Source of the DNA: Acidobacteriota bacterium
GTDB taxonomy: Bacteria > Acidobacteriota > Vicinamibacteria > Vicinamibacterales > UBA2999
Assembly (NCBI GenBank): GCA_016871195.1
Contig: VFZN01000008.1
Location: 1 to 57,500 of the forward strand
DNA length: 57,500 nucleotides
Direction of reading: 5' to 3'
A program made the translations under genes and the position numbers. The notes under the pieces were generated by a model that was given only the letters and a program-made list of their open reading frames with translations, was not told where the DNA came from and did no database searches. Positions 44,525 to 55,793 of this stretch are shown piece after piece; the stretch's first letter is position 1; each line of letters starts with the position of its first letter.

Positions 44525-45606
44525 GATGGCATGGCCTCCGACAGTCGCTGCGCCGGTGACCGGCGCTCGTGCCCCTCGACGATGAGCTGCCCGCAGGCGG
44601 CGCGGATGTCACGGCCGCGGCTCTTGCGGACCGACACCACCACGCCCCGGTCAGCGAGAATGCCGGCAAAGGTGCTGACGCGGGCGTCTGACGGACGGTC
44701 GAATGGAATGCCCGCCGCTTCGTTCAGAGGGATCAGGTTTACCTTGCCCCGGATGCCGTCCATCAACCGCGCCAGCCGACGGGCGTCCTCAGGGCTGTCG
44801 TTGACGCCGTCCAGCATCACATATTCAAAGGTAATCCGGTTGCGGCGACCCACCGGAAACCGCCGGCAGGCGTCGAGGATGTCGGCCAGCGAATACTTCT
44901 TGGTGGGGGGCACAATCGCCGCACGCTGCGCCTCGGTGGTGGCATGCAGTGAAATCGCCAGGTTCGGCATGAACGGTTCGGCCGCCAGCCGATCGAGCAT
45001 GGGCACCAGGCCCACGGTGGACAGCGTCACCCGGCGGGCGGTCATGCCGAACCCCTGCGGTGCCGCCAGCAGTCGCAGCGCGCGCATCGTGGCGTCGTAG
45101 TTGTGCAGTGGCTCGCCCATTCCCATCAGGACAATATTGAAGGGGGCCTCGCGTAGGCCCGTGGCCCCGGCCAGCACGCGCACCTGCCCGGCGATTTCGC
45201 CCGCAGACAGGTGCCGCACGAGCCCCATTTTCCCCGTCAGGCAGAAGGCGCACCCCATGGCGCACCCGACCTGGGTCGAGATGCAGAACGTCTGCGCCGG
45301 GGTGTCGGGGATGTAGACCGACTCGATCTGGCGCCCGTCCGCCAGGCCGAGCATGAACTTCCGGGTGCCATCGTCCGACTGCCATTCCCGCAGGAGCACG
45401 GGTGTCGCCACGACTGCCTGGGTGCCGAGGGACTCGCGGAGCGTCTGGGGAAGGTCTGACATCGCGAACGGGTCTGTGACGCCCCGTTTCCAGACCCACT
45501 GGACGATCTGCCGGGCATGAAACCGGCGATGGCCCAGCGACTCGACCAACGTCTCGAGTTCGTCAAGGGTCTGGTCAGCGAGGTCAACGCGGGTGGAGGC
45601 CGTCAC
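44521..45606 (-). CDS. rlmN: 23S rRNA (adenine2503-C2)-methyltransferase, radical SAM
   Basis: Methylates A2503 of 23S rRNA (and often A37 of some tRNAs). The 361-residue radical SAM protein has the Cx3Cx2C cluster motif in GCAMGCAFC, VLMGMGEPLHNYD, TLSTVGLVPML, LAISLHATTEAQR and the methyl-carrying cysteine in RGRDIRAACGQL. The GTG at 45606 has AAGGA 4 nt upstream and a TACACT box 11 nt upstream; the longer frame adds 29 unrelated residues. Co-transcribed with the Ser-less esterase-like lipoprotein through a GTGA overlap, a partnership with no obvious functional logic. Confidence 0.95.
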   Translation of the reverse strand: MTASTRVDLADQTLDELETLVESLGHRRFHARQIVQWVWKRGVTDPFAMSDLPQTLRESLGTQAVVATPVLLREWQSDDGTRKFMLGLADGRQIESVYIPDTPAQTFCISTQVGCAMGCAFCLTGKMGLVRHLSAGEIAGQVRVLAGATGLREAPFNIVLMGMGEPLHNYDATMRALRLLAAPQGFGMTARRVTLSTVGLVPMLDRLAAEPFMPNLAISLHATTEAQRAAIVPPTKKYSLADILDACRRFPVGRRNRITFEYVMLDGVNDSPEDARRLARLMDGIRGKVNLIPLNEAAGIPFDRPSDARVSTFAGILADRGVVVSVRKSRGRDIRAACGQLIVEGHERRSPAQRLSEAMPS

Positions 45607-45643
45607 GGTGTCCTTCCAGTGTAGCAAGGCCCGTGTCCGGCGA

Positions 45644-45672
45644 TTGCGTGACCCGTCGAAAGCTGGTACCAT
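45644..45672 (+). promoter_or_regulatory. Promoter of the M16-pur operon, TTGCGT-17-TACCAT
   Basis: TTGCGT (45644-45649) and TACCAT (45667-45672) are 17 bp apart and would start transcription near 45679, giving a 39-nt leader. The leader can fold a CGCTGC/GCAGCG hairpin (45686-45691 with 45701-45706). This is the only clear promoter before the run of purine genes. Confidence 0.45.
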
Positions 45673-45717
45673 CAGAAATTCCTTTCGCTGCAATCACTTA
45701 GCAGCGAACTCACTGCC

Positions 45718-46971
45718 GTGCCCGACACCAGCCTCCGACGAGACGTTCTCAGCAGCGGCATCCGTCTTGTGACCGAAACCATGGCGCACGTGCGCTCGGT
45801 CTCGGTCGGCATCTGGCTGTCGCGGGGATCACGTCACGAAACAGCCGAGCAGGCCGGCATCGCGCACTTCGTCGAGCACATGCTCTTTAAGGGCACCGCC
45901 ACGCGCACGGCGGAAGGCATCGCCCAGGAAGTCGATTCCATCGGCGGACATCTCGATGCCTTCACCTCGAAGGAATACGCCGGCTACTACATGAAGGTGC
46001 TCGACGAGCACCTGCCGTTCGCCGTCGACCTGCTGGCCGATCTGGTCTCGCATCCCACGTTCGCGGCGGGCGACATCGCCAAGGAACAGAAGGTGGTGCT
46101 CGAGGAAATCAAGATGGTCGAGGACACCCCCGACGATCTGGTGCACGAGCTGTTCTCCGAGTCATTCTGGCCCGACCACCCGCTGGGGCGTCCGATTCTG
46201 GGCGTGCCCGCCACGGTCTCGGCACTCGACAGTGCCGCCCTGCATACATACTTCGCGCAGACCTATGCGGCACCCTATCTGTCGGTGGTTGCGGTTGGCC
46301 ACCTCGACCACGACGACCTCAAGGCCCGCTTCGAAGAGGCGCTGCGCGATGTGCCGCGCACCGGCGCCGGTGTCGACATCGCCCCTCCTGTCCCGTCCAT
46401 AGGCCGGCGTCACCGCCGCAAGGACCTCGAGCAGAGCCATGTGTGCCTTGGCTCGATGGCCCTGCCGCAGTCACATCCCGATCAGTACGCGGCGTATGCG
46501 CTCAACACCGTGCTCGGTGGGTCGATGAGCTCGCGACTCTTCCAGCGCGTGCGCGAGCAGCGCGGGCTGGCCTACGCGGTGTCGTCCGGTGTGACCTCGT
46601 ACCGCGACGCCGGGGCCATCAGTATCTACGCAGGCTGCGCCCACGAGGCCGTGCCTGAACTGGTCAACGTGGTCCTGGGTGAACTGCGTGACCTGCGCGA
46701 GGTGCCCGTGCCTGCCGATGAACTGCGGCGCGCCAAGGATCATCTCAAGGGCTCCCTGATGCTGGGGCTCGAAGGCACGTCGAGCCGGATGTCACACCTC
46801 GCCCGTCAGGAAATCTACCGCGACACCACCGAATCGCTCGACGACATGCTGGCGGCGATCGAGCGGGTGCAGGCCGATGATGTGCAGCGGCTGGCCCATG
46901 CGTTCTTTGCCGACGGCGCGGTGGCCAGCACCGTGCTGGGGGCAGGTGCTGAAGAGGAGTCTCACGGATGA
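45718..46971 (+). CDS. M16-family zinc metallopeptidase
   Basis: A 417-residue single-unit pitrilysin/processing-peptidase-like protein (bacterial YmxG/PqqL-like). The inverted zinc motif HFVEH (50-54) and the downstream glutamate in LEEIKMVEDTPDD (about 129-130) are present, so it should be catalytically competent; the second half has the substrate-binding signature SSRLFQRVREQRGLAYAVSS. Start GTG 45718. Its last codons overlap purB (ATGA at 46968-46971), so it is translationally coupled to purine synthesis genes, an arrangement without known reason. No signal peptide, so cytosolic. Confidence 0.9.
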   Translation: MPDTSLRRDVLSSGIRLVTETMAHVRSVSVGIWLSRGSRHETAEQAGIAHFVEHMLFKGTATRTAEGIAQEVDSIGGHLDAFTSKEYAGYYMKVLDEHLPFAVDLLADLVSHPTFAAGDIAKEQKVVLEEIKMVEDTPDDLVHELFSESFWPDHPLGRPILGVPATVSALDSAALHTYFAQTYAAPYLSVVAVGHLDHDDLKARFEEALRDVPRTGAGVDIAPPVPSIGRRHRRKDLEQSHVCLGSMALPQSHPDQYAAYALNTVLGGSMSSRLFQRVREQRGLAYAVSSGVTSYRDAGAISIYAGCAHEAVPELVNVVLGELRDLREVPVPADELRRAKDHLKGSLMLGLEGTSSRMSHLARQEIYRDTTESLDDMLAAIERVQADDVQRLAHAFFADGAVASTVLGAGAEEESHG

Positions 46972-48269
46972 TTCCGCGCTACACCCATCCCGAGATGGGG
47001 CGCATCTGGACGGAACAGCGGCGCTACGAGTCGTGGCTGCGTGTCGAAGTGGCGGCAGCCGAGGCCATGGCCGAGGTCGGCATGGTGCCGGTCGAGGCCG
47101 CGCGTGACCTGCGCGAACGCGGCGCGTTCGACATGGCCCGCATCGAGGAAATCGAGCAGACCACGCAGCACGACGTCATTGCGTTCACCACGGCCGTGGC
47201 CGAGAAGGTGGGGCCATCCGCACGCTGGCTGCATTTCGGACTCACCTCGTCCGATGTGGTCGATACGGCGCAGGCGCTGCAGATGGTCGAGGCCTGTGAC
47301 CTCATCCTGGTCAATCTGCGCGCACTGGCCGCAGCGATCGACGTGCGCGCGCAGGAACACCGCCACACGCCGATGATCGGCCGCACCCACGGCGTGCACG
47401 CCGAGCCGATGACCTTCGGTCTCAAGATGGCGATCTGGTACGCCGAGGTGCAGCGCGACATCGTCCGCGTCGAGCGTGCGCGCGAGACCGTGCGTGTCGG
47501 AAAAATTTCGGGCGCCGTCGGCACGTTCGCCCACCTCGACCCCTCGATCGAAGCGGCCGTGTGTGCGCGGCTGCAGCTCGAGCCCGCGCCGATTTCCTCC
47601 CAGGTGATTCAGCGCGATCGCCATGCCGAACTGCTGTCGGCCCTGGCCATCACTGCCGCCTCGCTCGAAAAATTTGCCCTCGAAATCCGCGGTCTGCAGA
47701 AGACGGAAATCGGCGAAGTGGAAGAACCGTTCCGGAAGGGTCAGAAGGGCTCGTCGGCCATGCCCCACAAGCGCAATCCCATCGGATGCGAGCAGGTCGT
47801 GGGACTGGCGAGGCTCATCCGCGCCAATGCCATGGCGGCGCTCGAGAACGTGGCCCTCTGGCACGAGCGCGATATCTCGCACTCGTCCGTCGAGCGTGTC
47901 ATCCTGCCCGACAGTTTCATTGCACTTGACCACATGCTCCGCCGTTTCACGCGCATCGTGGCCGGCATGGTGGTCTATCCCGATCGGATGCTCGAGAATC
48001 TCAACCGGTCGCGCGGCGTCGTGTTCTCGGGGCAGGTGCTGCTCGAACTGGCACGCCTCGGGGTGTCGCGCGAACAGGCGTACGAGTGGGTGCAGCGCAA
48101 CGCCATGCGGGCGTTCCACGAGCAGCGCGACTTCAAGACGCTGCTGCTGGCCGACGCCGACATCATGGCGCGACTGACACCTGCCGATGTCGACAGCGCC
48201 TTCGACCTGACAGTGCAGCTGCGGAATGTCGACGCCATCTTCAACCGCGTCTTTACGGGGAGCCATTGA
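46968..48269 (+). CDS. purB: Adenylosuccinate lyase
   Basis: Cleaves SAICAR to AICAR and adenylosuccinate to AMP. The 433-residue fumarase-superfamily protein has MIPRYTHPEMGRIWTEQRRY, FGLTSSDVVDTAQALQM, IGRTHGVHAEPMTFG and the signature loop KGSSAMPHKRNPIGCEQ with the catalytic serine. The length fits the short bacterial type. It overlaps the M16 gene upstream by four bases and is 4 bp from purS. Confidence 0.96.
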   Translation: MIPRYTHPEMGRIWTEQRRYESWLRVEVAAAEAMAEVGMVPVEAARDLRERGAFDMARIEEIEQTTQHDVIAFTTAVAEKVGPSARWLHFGLTSSDVVDTAQALQMVEACDLILVNLRALAAAIDVRAQEHRHTPMIGRTHGVHAEPMTFGLKMAIWYAEVQRDIVRVERARETVRVGKISGAVGTFAHLDPSIEAAVCARLQLEPAPISSQVIQRDRHAELLSALAITAASLEKFALEIRGLQKTEIGEVEEPFRKGQKGSSAMPHKRNPIGCEQVVGLARLIRANAMAALENVALWHERDISHSSVERVILPDSFIALDHMLRRFTRIVAGMVVYPDRMLENLNRSRGVVFSGQVLLELARLGVSREQAYEWVQRNAMRAFHEQRDFKTLLLADADIMARLTPADVDSAFDLTVQLRNVDAIFNRVFTGSH

Positions 48270-48273
48270 AATC

Positions 48274-48516
48274 ATGCGAGCGCGTGTCTACGTCACCCTG
48301 AAACCGTCGGTGTTCGATCCCCAGGGCCGGGTCGTCACCGATGCCCTCACCACGCTGGGCTATGACGATGTCCGGGATGTGCGTCAGGGCAAGTACTTTG
48401 ACCTCGAGGTGGCCGGCACCGATGCCGAGCAGGTGCGGGCACGGGTCACCGACATGGCCAGCCGCCTGCTCGCCAATCCGGTGATCGAGAGCTACCGCGT
48501 CGAGGTGCTTGCGTGA
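48274..48516 (+). CDS. purS: Phosphoribosylformylglycinamidine synthase, PurS subunit
   Basis: The 80-residue small structural subunit that bridges PurQ and PurL in the Gram-positive/archaeal-type FGAM synthase. [40 protein letters not shown] and the C-terminal [10 protein letters not shown] are family landmarks. A GGGGAG (48257-48262) is 11 nt before the ATG. Ends in a GTGA overlap with purQ. Confidence 0.94.
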   Translation: MRARVYVTLKPSVFDPQGRVVTDALTTLGYDDVRDVRQGKYFDLEVAGTDAEQVRARVTDMASRLLANPVIESYRVEVLA

Positions 48517-49214
48517 CAGTCGCGGTCGTGGTCTTCCCGGGTTCCAACTCGGATGTCGATGCCCAGCACGCCGTGCGCGTCGCCGGGGCGAACGCCACGC
48601 TGGTCTGGCATAAAGATACCGATCTCGGAGACGCGCAGGCTGTCATCCTGCCCGGGGGATTCGCGCATGGTGACTACCTACGCACGGGCGCCATCGCACG
48701 GTTTTCTCCCATCATGAATGCGGTGCGTGACTTTGCTGACCGTGGGGGACCGGTGCTGGGCATCTGCAACGGCTTCCAGATACTGCTCGAGGCGGGGCTG
48801 CTGCCCGGAGCGATGGTGCGTAACCGCGACATCAAGTTCGTGTCGCGTCTGGTGCCCGTGCGCGTCGACCAGGTCGACACGCCCTTCACGTCCGCGTGTC
48901 GGCAGGGACAGGTGCTGCATCTGCCCATCGCGCACGGCGAGGGCAACTACACGGCCGACGCCGACACCATGGCCGCGCTCGAAGCCAACCGGCAGGTCAT
49001 CTTTCGCTATGTCGACGCCGATGGCCAGCCCTGCGAGGCCGGCAATCCCAACGGGTCGGCCCGCAACATCGCCGGCATCTGCAATGCCACCCGCAATGTC
49101 GTCGGGCTGATGCCTCATCCCGAGCGTGCCTGCGAAGCCGCACTGGGTAGCGCCGACGGCCTCGCCGTGCTGTCGTCGCTGGTGCACGGCCTCGGGGTCT
49201 CTTCTTCACGGTAA
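48513..49214 (+). CDS. purQ: Phosphoribosylformylglycinamidine synthase, glutaminase subunit
   Basis: Class I glutamine amidotransferase that supplies ammonia to PurL. The 233-residue protein has [36 protein letters not shown], the nucleophilic cysteine in [20 protein letters not shown], and the histidine-glutamate pair in [11 protein letters not shown] start overlapping the purS stop. The first three enzymes of this step (purS, purQ, purL) are consecutive. Confidence 0.96.
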   Translation: MTVAVVVFPGSNSDVDAQHAVRVAGANATLVWHKDTDLGDAQAVILPGGFAHGDYLRTGAIARFSPIMNAVRDFADRGGPVLGICNGFQILLEAGLLPGAMVRNRDIKFVSRLVPVRVDQVDTPFTSACRQGQVLHLPIAHGEGNYTADADTMAALEANRQVIFRYVDADGQPCEAGNPNGSARNIAGICNATRNVVGLMPHPERACEAALGSADGLAVLSSLVHGLGVSSSR

Positions 49215-49224
49215 GCCGACTCGT

Positions 49225-51480
49225 ATGTCTGTCATCGACGCCGCCGTCCTCGAACGTCACGGGCTCAAACTCGACGAATACGCGCGCATTCTTGAGCTGA
49301 TGGGCCGCGAGCCCAACCTCCTCGAACTGGGTTTGTTCTCGGTCATGTGGTCCGAGCACTGTAGCTACAAGAGTTCACGGGTGCACCTCAAGACCCTGCC
49401 CACCACCGGTCCCCGCGTGGTGCAGGGCCCCGGCGAGAATGCCGGAGCGGTCGACATCGGCGACGGGCTCTGCGCGGTGTTCAAGATCGAGTCACACAAT
49501 CACCCGTCGTTCATCGAACCCTACCAGGGGGCGGCGACTGGCGTGGGCGGCATCATCCGCGACATCTTCACCATGGGGGCCCGTCCGATCGGGCTGCTCA
49601 ATGCCCTGCGGTTCGGATCGCTCGATACATCGCTGGCGAGGCGCATTTTCGAAGGCGTGGTCGCCGGGGTCGGTGGCTACGGCAACAGCATCGGCATTCC
49701 CACCATCGGCGGCGAAATTGTGTTCGATGCCGCCTACGCGGGCAATCCCCTCGTGAACGTGCTCTGCCTCGGCACGGCACACCGTCACGACATCATCAAG
49801 GGCGCGGCGCGCGGCGTCGGCAACCCCGTGTTCTACGTCGGGGCACGCACCGGCCGCGACGGCATTCACGGGGCTACCATGGCCTCGGCCGAGTTCGACG
49901 AGTCGTCGGCCGAGAAGCGTCCAGCTGTGCAGGTGGGCGACCCGTTCATGGAAAAGCTCCTCATGGAAGCCTGCCTCGAGGTGATGCAGACCGGGGCGCT
50001 GGTGGGCATTCAGGACATGGGAGCCGCAGGCCTCAGTTGCGCCACGTCGGAAATGGGATCACGCGGCGGGCACGGCATGGACGTGGACGTGGTGCATGTG
50101 CCGCAGCGTGAAACCGACATGACGCCCTACGACATCATGCTCTCCGAGTCGCAGGAACGCATGCTGATGGTGGTGCACCGCGGCCGCGAGGCCGAGGTCG
50201 AGGCCGTCTTCCGGAAATGGGATCTGCATGCCGTGCGGGTCGGCGTGGTCACCGAAGGTGACCGCCTGCGCATTTTCGATCACGGCACGCTGGTGGCCGA
50301 CGTACCTAACCGGGCGCTGACGGATGAGGCTCCGGTGTATCACCGGCCCATGCAGCGGCCCGCGTGGCAGAACGACGTGCAGCAGCTCGATCTGTCGACG
50401 CTGATCCCGATCACGGCAGCGGCGGCGTTCGACGCGCTGCTGACCACGCCCACAATCGCCAGCAAGCGCTGGGCCTATCAGCAGTACGACCACAGCGTGG
50501 GCACCAACACCATCGCGCAGCCCGGACTGACCGCCGCCGTCGCGCGCGTCAAGGGCACGCCCGTGGGTCTGGCCGTCTCGGTTGACGGCAATGGGCGCTA
50601 TGCATATCTCAATCCCCACCGGGGTGGCATGCTGGCGGTGGCCGAGGCGGCCCGCAATGTGGCATGCACCGGTGCGACGCCGATCGGGGCGACCAACAAC
50701 CTCAACTTTGGCAATCCCGAGCGCCCCGAGATCATGTGGCAGTTTGGGGAAGCCGTCCGGGGTATCGGCGACGCCTGCCGCGCCCTTGCGGTGCCCATCA
50801 CGGGGGGCAATGTCAGCCTCTACAACGAGACCGAAGGCCAGGCCATTTACCCGACGCCCGTGCTGGGGGTGCTGGGACTGCTCGATGAGGCAGACCGAGT
50901 CTGCACGCGGACGTTCAAGCAGGTGGGCGATGTGGTGATGGTGCTCGGTGACAATCTGGCCGAGCTGGGCGGCAGCGAATACCTCGCCCAGCTGCATGGC
51001 ATGGTCCGGGGCGACGCTCCGGCGCTCGAACTGGCGCGCGAGCGGGCCCTGCAGCAGCTGGTGATTGCGCTCATTGGCGAAGGACGGCTGCAGTCAGCGC
51101 ACGACTGCGCCGATGGTGGCATCGCGGTGACACTGGCCGAATGCACCTTCGACTCGGGTGGCATCGGCGTGACGGCCGACGTGCCGGCCGCCGGAGCGCC
51201 GGGACCTTTTCAGGTCGCAGCGACCCTTTTCGGCGAATCAGCCTCCCGAATTGTCGTGTCGGTGACGCCCGAGCAGGTGGACGCCGTGCGGGAGGCCGCC
51301 CTGGCGTCTGGTGTGCCGCTGACGACAGTGGGCACGACCGGCGGCCACGCGATTACGATCGCCGTGGCCGGACAGCCGCACATCCACCGCGACGTGGCGG
51401 CGGCCGAATCGGCCTGGGCCACGGCCATCGGCGATCGCATGCGAAGACGCACACCCACTGACGCGGGTGCCACGGAGTAG
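49225..51480 (+). CDS. purL: Phosphoribosylformylglycinamidine synthase, PurL subunit (small type)
   Basis: Converts FGAR to FGAM with ATP and ammonia from PurQ. The 751-residue protein is the small PurL that needs PurS and PurQ. Clear motifs are [19 protein letters not shown] near the N-terminus, [65 protein letters not shown] and [17 protein letters not shown]. The ATG at 49225 is 10 bp after the purQ stop; an in-frame extension into purQ is not family-like. Downstream, purF begins 2 bp after the stop. Confidence 0.96.
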   Translation: MSVIDAAVLERHGLKLDEYARILELMGREPNLLELGLFSVMWSEHCSYKSSRVHLKTLPTTGPRVVQGPGENAGAVDIGDGLCAVFKIESHNHPSFIEPYQGAATGVGGIIRDIFTMGARPIGLLNALRFGSLDTSLARRIFEGVVAGVGGYGNSIGIPTIGGEIVFDAAYAGNPLVNVLCLGTAHRHDIIKGAARGVGNPVFYVGARTGRDGIHGATMASAEFDESSAEKRPAVQVGDPFMEKLLMEACLEVMQTGALVGIQDMGAAGLSCATSEMGSRGGHGMDVDVVHVPQRETDMTPYDIMLSESQERMLMVVHRGREAEVEAVFRKWDLHAVRVGVVTEGDRLRIFDHGTLVADVPNRALTDEAPVYHRPMQRPAWQNDVQQLDLSTLIPITAAAAFDALLTTPTIASKRWAYQQYDHSVGTNTIAQPGLTAAVARVKGTPVGLAVSVDGNGRYAYLNPHRGGMLAVAEAARNVACTGATPIGATNNLNFGNPERPEIMWQFGEAVRGIGDACRALAVPITGGNVSLYNETEGQAIYPTPVLGVLGLLDEADRVCTRTFKQVGDVVMVLGDNLAELGGSEYLAQLHGMVRGDAPALELARERALQQLVIALIGEGRLQSAHDCADGGIAVTLAECTFDSGGIGVTADVPAAGAPGPFQVAATLFGESASRIVVSVTPEQVDAVREAALASGVPLTTVGTTGGHAITIAVAGQPHIHRDVAAAESAWATAIGDRMRRRTPTDAGATE

Positions 51481-51482
51481 CC

Positions 51483-52934
51483 ATGCTCGACAAGCTGAAC
51501 GACGAATGCGGAGTGTTCGGCATCCACGGCCATGCCGAGGCGGCCAAGCTCACCTATCTCGGGCTCTATGCCCTTCAGCATCGTGGACAGGAAAGTGCCG
51601 GCATCGCTGCGGCCGACGGCGCTCGCGTCCAGGTCACGCGGCAGATGGGCTACGTGGCCGATATTTTCGATGAAGCCACGCTGCAGGACCTGCCTGGACA
51701 CATTGCGATCGGACACACCCGCTATTCGACGGCCGGCGAAAGCCGCCTCGTGAACGCGCAGCCCCTGAGTATCGACTGCATCCACGGTCCCATCGCCATC
51801 GCGCACAACGGCAACATCGTCAATGCCAACGAGATCCGTGACCGGTTGGTGCGCGCCGGGTCGATCTTCCAGAGCAGTAGCGACACCGAGGTCGTCCTGC
51901 ATCTGTATGCGAGGTCACAGGCAGGCAGTCCGGTGGATGCCCTGGTCGAGGCCGTCACGCAGCTGACCGGGGCCTTCTCGTTCGTGCTGGCGACGACCAC
52001 GCAGATGATTGCAGTGCGTGATCCCCACGGCTTCCGGCCACTGGCACTCGGGCAGCTCGACGGTGCCTGGGTGGTGGCGTCGGAAACGTGTGCGCTCGAC
52101 CTTATCGGAGCCACGTATGTGCGTGATGTGGAACCCGGCGAGGTGCTGGTGGTCGAGGCGTCGAGTCTGCGCTCGATCAGGCCCTTCCCGCAGGCGCCGC
52201 TGGCGCACTGCGTGTTCGAGCACGTGTACTTTGCGCGACCGGACAGCGACGTCTTTGGTCGCAGCGTGAACGAATCGCGTATGGCATTCGGGCGTCAGCT
52301 TGCGCGCGAGAGCGGCGTGCCGGCCGATGTCGTAGTGCCCATTCCTGATTCGGGGGTGTGTGCGGCGACGGGTTACGCGGAAGAAGCCGGACTCCCGATG
52401 CGTCTCGGGCTCATCCGCAACCACTATGTGGGGCGTACGTTTATCGAGCCGGCGCAGTCGATTCGGCACTTCGGCGTCAAGATCAAGCTCAATCCCGTCC
52501 GCAGTGTGCTCGAGGGGCGGCGCGTGGTGCTCATCGACGATTCCATTGTGCGCGGCACGACCAGCCGGAAGATCGTGAAGATGGTGCGAGCCGCAGGGGC
52601 CGCCGAAGTGCACATGCGCATCAGCTGCCCACCGACGGTGTCTCCCTGCTTCTACGGAGTCGACACGCCGCAGCGCAGCGAACTGATTGCGGCAACGCAT
52701 TCCCTCGAGGAAATTCGCCGCTACATCGGGGCCGACTCGCTGGCCTACCTCAGCCTCGACGGGCTGCTGGCCTCGGTCGGACACCGCGGCGGGTCGTATT
52801 GCACCTCCTGCTACACGGGGAAGTATCCGGTGGCCTTTCCCAATGACCAGGTGTCGTACCTGCAGCTCACCCTCAAGCCCGCGAATGCGGCGACGGAAGA
52901 AGCCCGTGAGGCGTCTCCCAAGACTGTGGCCTGA
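51483..52934 (+). CDS. purF: Amidophosphoribosyltransferase
   Basis: First committed step of purine synthesis: PRPP + glutamine to phosphoribosylamine. The 483-residue protein has the Ntn nucleophile C9 in NDECGVFGI, which implies an 8-residue propeptide that must be removed, RGQESAGI, the PRPP-binding [17 protein letters not shown], and cysteines in [13 protein letters not shown] and [11 protein letters not shown] that match the iron-sulphur ligands of the Bacillus-type enzyme. The 3' end overlaps the next gene by 29 bp. Confidence 0.96.
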   Translation: MLDKLNDECGVFGIHGHAEAAKLTYLGLYALQHRGQESAGIAAADGARVQVTRQMGYVADIFDEATLQDLPGHIAIGHTRYSTAGESRLVNAQPLSIDCIHGPIAIAHNGNIVNANEIRDRLVRAGSIFQSSSDTEVVLHLYARSQAGSPVDALVEAVTQLTGAFSFVLATTTQMIAVRDPHGFRPLALGQLDGAWVVASETCALDLIGATYVRDVEPGEVLVVEASSLRSIRPFPQAPLAHCVFEHVYFARPDSDVFGRSVNESRMAFGRQLARESGVPADVVVPIPDSGVCAATGYAEEAGLPMRLGLIRNHYVGRTFIEPAQSIRHFGVKIKLNPVRSVLEGRRVVLIDDSIVRGTTSRKIVKMVRAAGAAEVHMRISCPPTVSPCFYGVDTPQRSELIAATHSLEEIRRYIGADSLAYLSLDGLLASVGHRGGSYCTSCYTGKYPVAFPNDQVSYLQLTLKPANAATEEAREASPKTVA

Positions 52935-54117
52935 CGGGCGGCACCCCAGGGTGCTGGTCGTGATCGCGCTGGCATCGCTGCTGGTGATGCACACGGCGGC
53001 TCAGGAGCGGGGACCGCAGTCCACGCCGGCGGCAGACGTCGCATCGTCGATTGGACGGCTGGGAGCCCTCGACTTTCCGGTGCGCATGCAGGCCGCCCGC
53101 GTGGTGCGGCGCACGGATGCAGCGGTCGTGGTGCCAGCCCTGTTGCAGGCCGCGCGCGAGCATGCCGACGGATACGTGCGATTTCGTGCCCTGGTACTGC
53201 TGACCGGGTTCAATGACCCGCGAATCCCCGATGTGATGCGAGAGGCGACAGCCTCACCGAATGATCGGCTGCGCGAGGTGGCCTTCGGCTACTTCGAGCA
53301 GCATCCCGATGCAGCGCTAGCGTCCCGCTGGCTCACGGCGCTGGACGAGGAAACAGGCGAGTTCGTGCGCCCGGCCCTCGTGCGCGCGCTGGCCGCGCTG
53401 GCGGCGACCCAGCCGCCGGTGCGTGCCGCCCTTGTGCGAGATGCCCGTCGGGGCGTCGATTACTTCCGCAGCACCGTCATCGAAGCGCTGGGCGACTACC
53501 GTATCGGCGATGCCGTGCCTGCGTTGCTTGACATCGCGACCAGTGACGGCCCGTTGCAGGACGATGCCATTCTGGCGCTCGGGCGGATTGGTGACCGCGG
53601 TGCACTGCGGACGATGGCGGCTCTTCAGCGCACGGGACCTGAGACACTGCAGCCCACGCTGGCCGCCGCATTCTGCCTGCTCGAGCAGAATTGCGATCGG
53701 CACATCGCGTATCTGCGCGAGGTCCTCGGCTTCGCCGAAGGCCGCACGGGGTATCAGGAATTGTTGCGCGCGGCTGCCGCCGGACTTGGCGTGCTCGGCG
53801 CTGCTGGGCGGGCCGATGCGCTGGCAGCACTGCTGGCCGCGGGCATTCCCAGTCGGCAGGAGGTGCTGCGGGCGCCCGCCGCGCTTTCCCTCGGACTCGT
53901 GGCCCTGCGGAATACGCCGCTGCTCATCAGCGCGCTCGAGTCCCACGCCGATCGCAGCGAGGCCATCCGCCTGCTGGCCGAGGGCTTTGACATGCTCGAA
54001 GAAGATCTCGAGGAAGAACGCTTCTACGTGGCGGTGCGCCGGACCTACTGGTCGGCACCGGAGGGTTCGGCGCGGCGTGCGGTGTGCGATGCACTCATCC
54101 GCGCGCTCGAGTTCTAG
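52906..54117 (+). CDS. Exported HEAT-repeat protein inside the purine operon
   Basis: A 403-residue protein of HEAT/armadillo-type helical repeats. The GTG at 52906, 5 nt after GGAAGA, was chosen because it gives a basic N-region and a full signal peptide ([33 protein letters not shown] region), overlapping purF by 29 bp; later GTGs at 52951 and 52960 would lose the basic residues. The mature part has repeats such as [62 protein letters not shown] and [22 protein letters not shown]. It is probably periplasmic, so it is not a purine enzyme. It is 12 bp from purM and shares the transcript. No function can be proposed. Confidence 0.75.
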   Translation: MRRLPRLWPDGRHPRVLVVIALASLLVMHTAAQERGPQSTPAADVASSIGRLGALDFPVRMQAARVVRRTDAAVVVPALLQAAREHADGYVRFRALVLLTGFNDPRIPDVMREATASPNDRLREVAFGYFEQHPDAALASRWLTALDEETGEFVRPALVRALAALAATQPPVRAALVRDARRGVDYFRSTVIEALGDYRIGDAVPALLDIATSDGPLQDDAILALGRIGDRGALRTMAALQRTGPETLQPTLAAAFCLLEQNCDRHIAYLREVLGFAEGRTGYQELLRAAAAGLGVLGAAGRADALAALLAAGIPSRQEVLRAPAALSLGLVALRNTPLLISALESHADRSEAIRLLAEGFDMLEEDLEEERFYVAVRRTYWSAPEGSARRAVCDALIRALEF

Positions 54118-54129
54118 GACAGAGGCTGC

Positions 54130-55151
<1,022 letters not shown>

Positions 55152-55152
<1 letters not shown>

Positions 55153-55793
55153 TGGTGACGCTTGGTGTGCTGATTTCGGGCCGCGGCTCGAACCTGCAGG
55201 CGATTCTCCGGGCGATTGCGGATGGGCGTCTCTCCGCGCGCGTGGCTGTGGTTGTTTCCAACATTGAAGGCGCCCCGGGTCTCGCACACGCCAGTGCCGC
55301 AGGCGTGCCGACCGTGGTCATCAGCCATCGTGGCTGGCCGTCACGAGAGGAGTACGACGCACATCTGGTTGGCGTCCTCCGCGCACATCACGTCGAGCTG
55401 GTGTGCCTGGCAGGATTCATGCGGCGGCTGACCCCGGTGCTGATCGATGCGTTTCCGCATCGTGTGCTCAATGTGCACCCGTCGCTGCTGCCCGCATTTC
55501 CCGGTGTCGACGCCCAGCGTCAGGCACTCGAACACGGCGTGCGTGTTGCCGGATGCACCGTGCACCTGGTGACCCCGACGATCGACGCCGGACCGATCGT
55601 GCTGCAGGCCTGTGTGCCGGTTACAGACGACGATACGGTCGACACCCTCGCCGCGCGGATTCTTGAGGAAGAACACCGGGTGTATCCCGAGGCGATTCGT
55701 CTGGTGAGCGAAGGCCTGGGACGCGTCGAGGGTCGGCGCTGGATCAGCACGGGACGGACCGCGCCGCTCTCAGACGCCGACGGCCGCGGCTGA
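55152..55793 (+). CDS. purN: Phosphoribosylglycinamide formyltransferase (PurN)
   Basis: Formylates GAR with 10-formyl-THF. The 213-residue enzyme has LGVLISGRGSNLQAIL, LAGFMRRLTPVLIDAF, the catalytic Asn-His in NVHPSLLPAFPG and the Asp of HLVTPTIDAGPIV. It is the last gene of the pur operon, and its final 24 bp overlap the end of the converging metallophosphoesterase gene. Confidence 0.95.
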
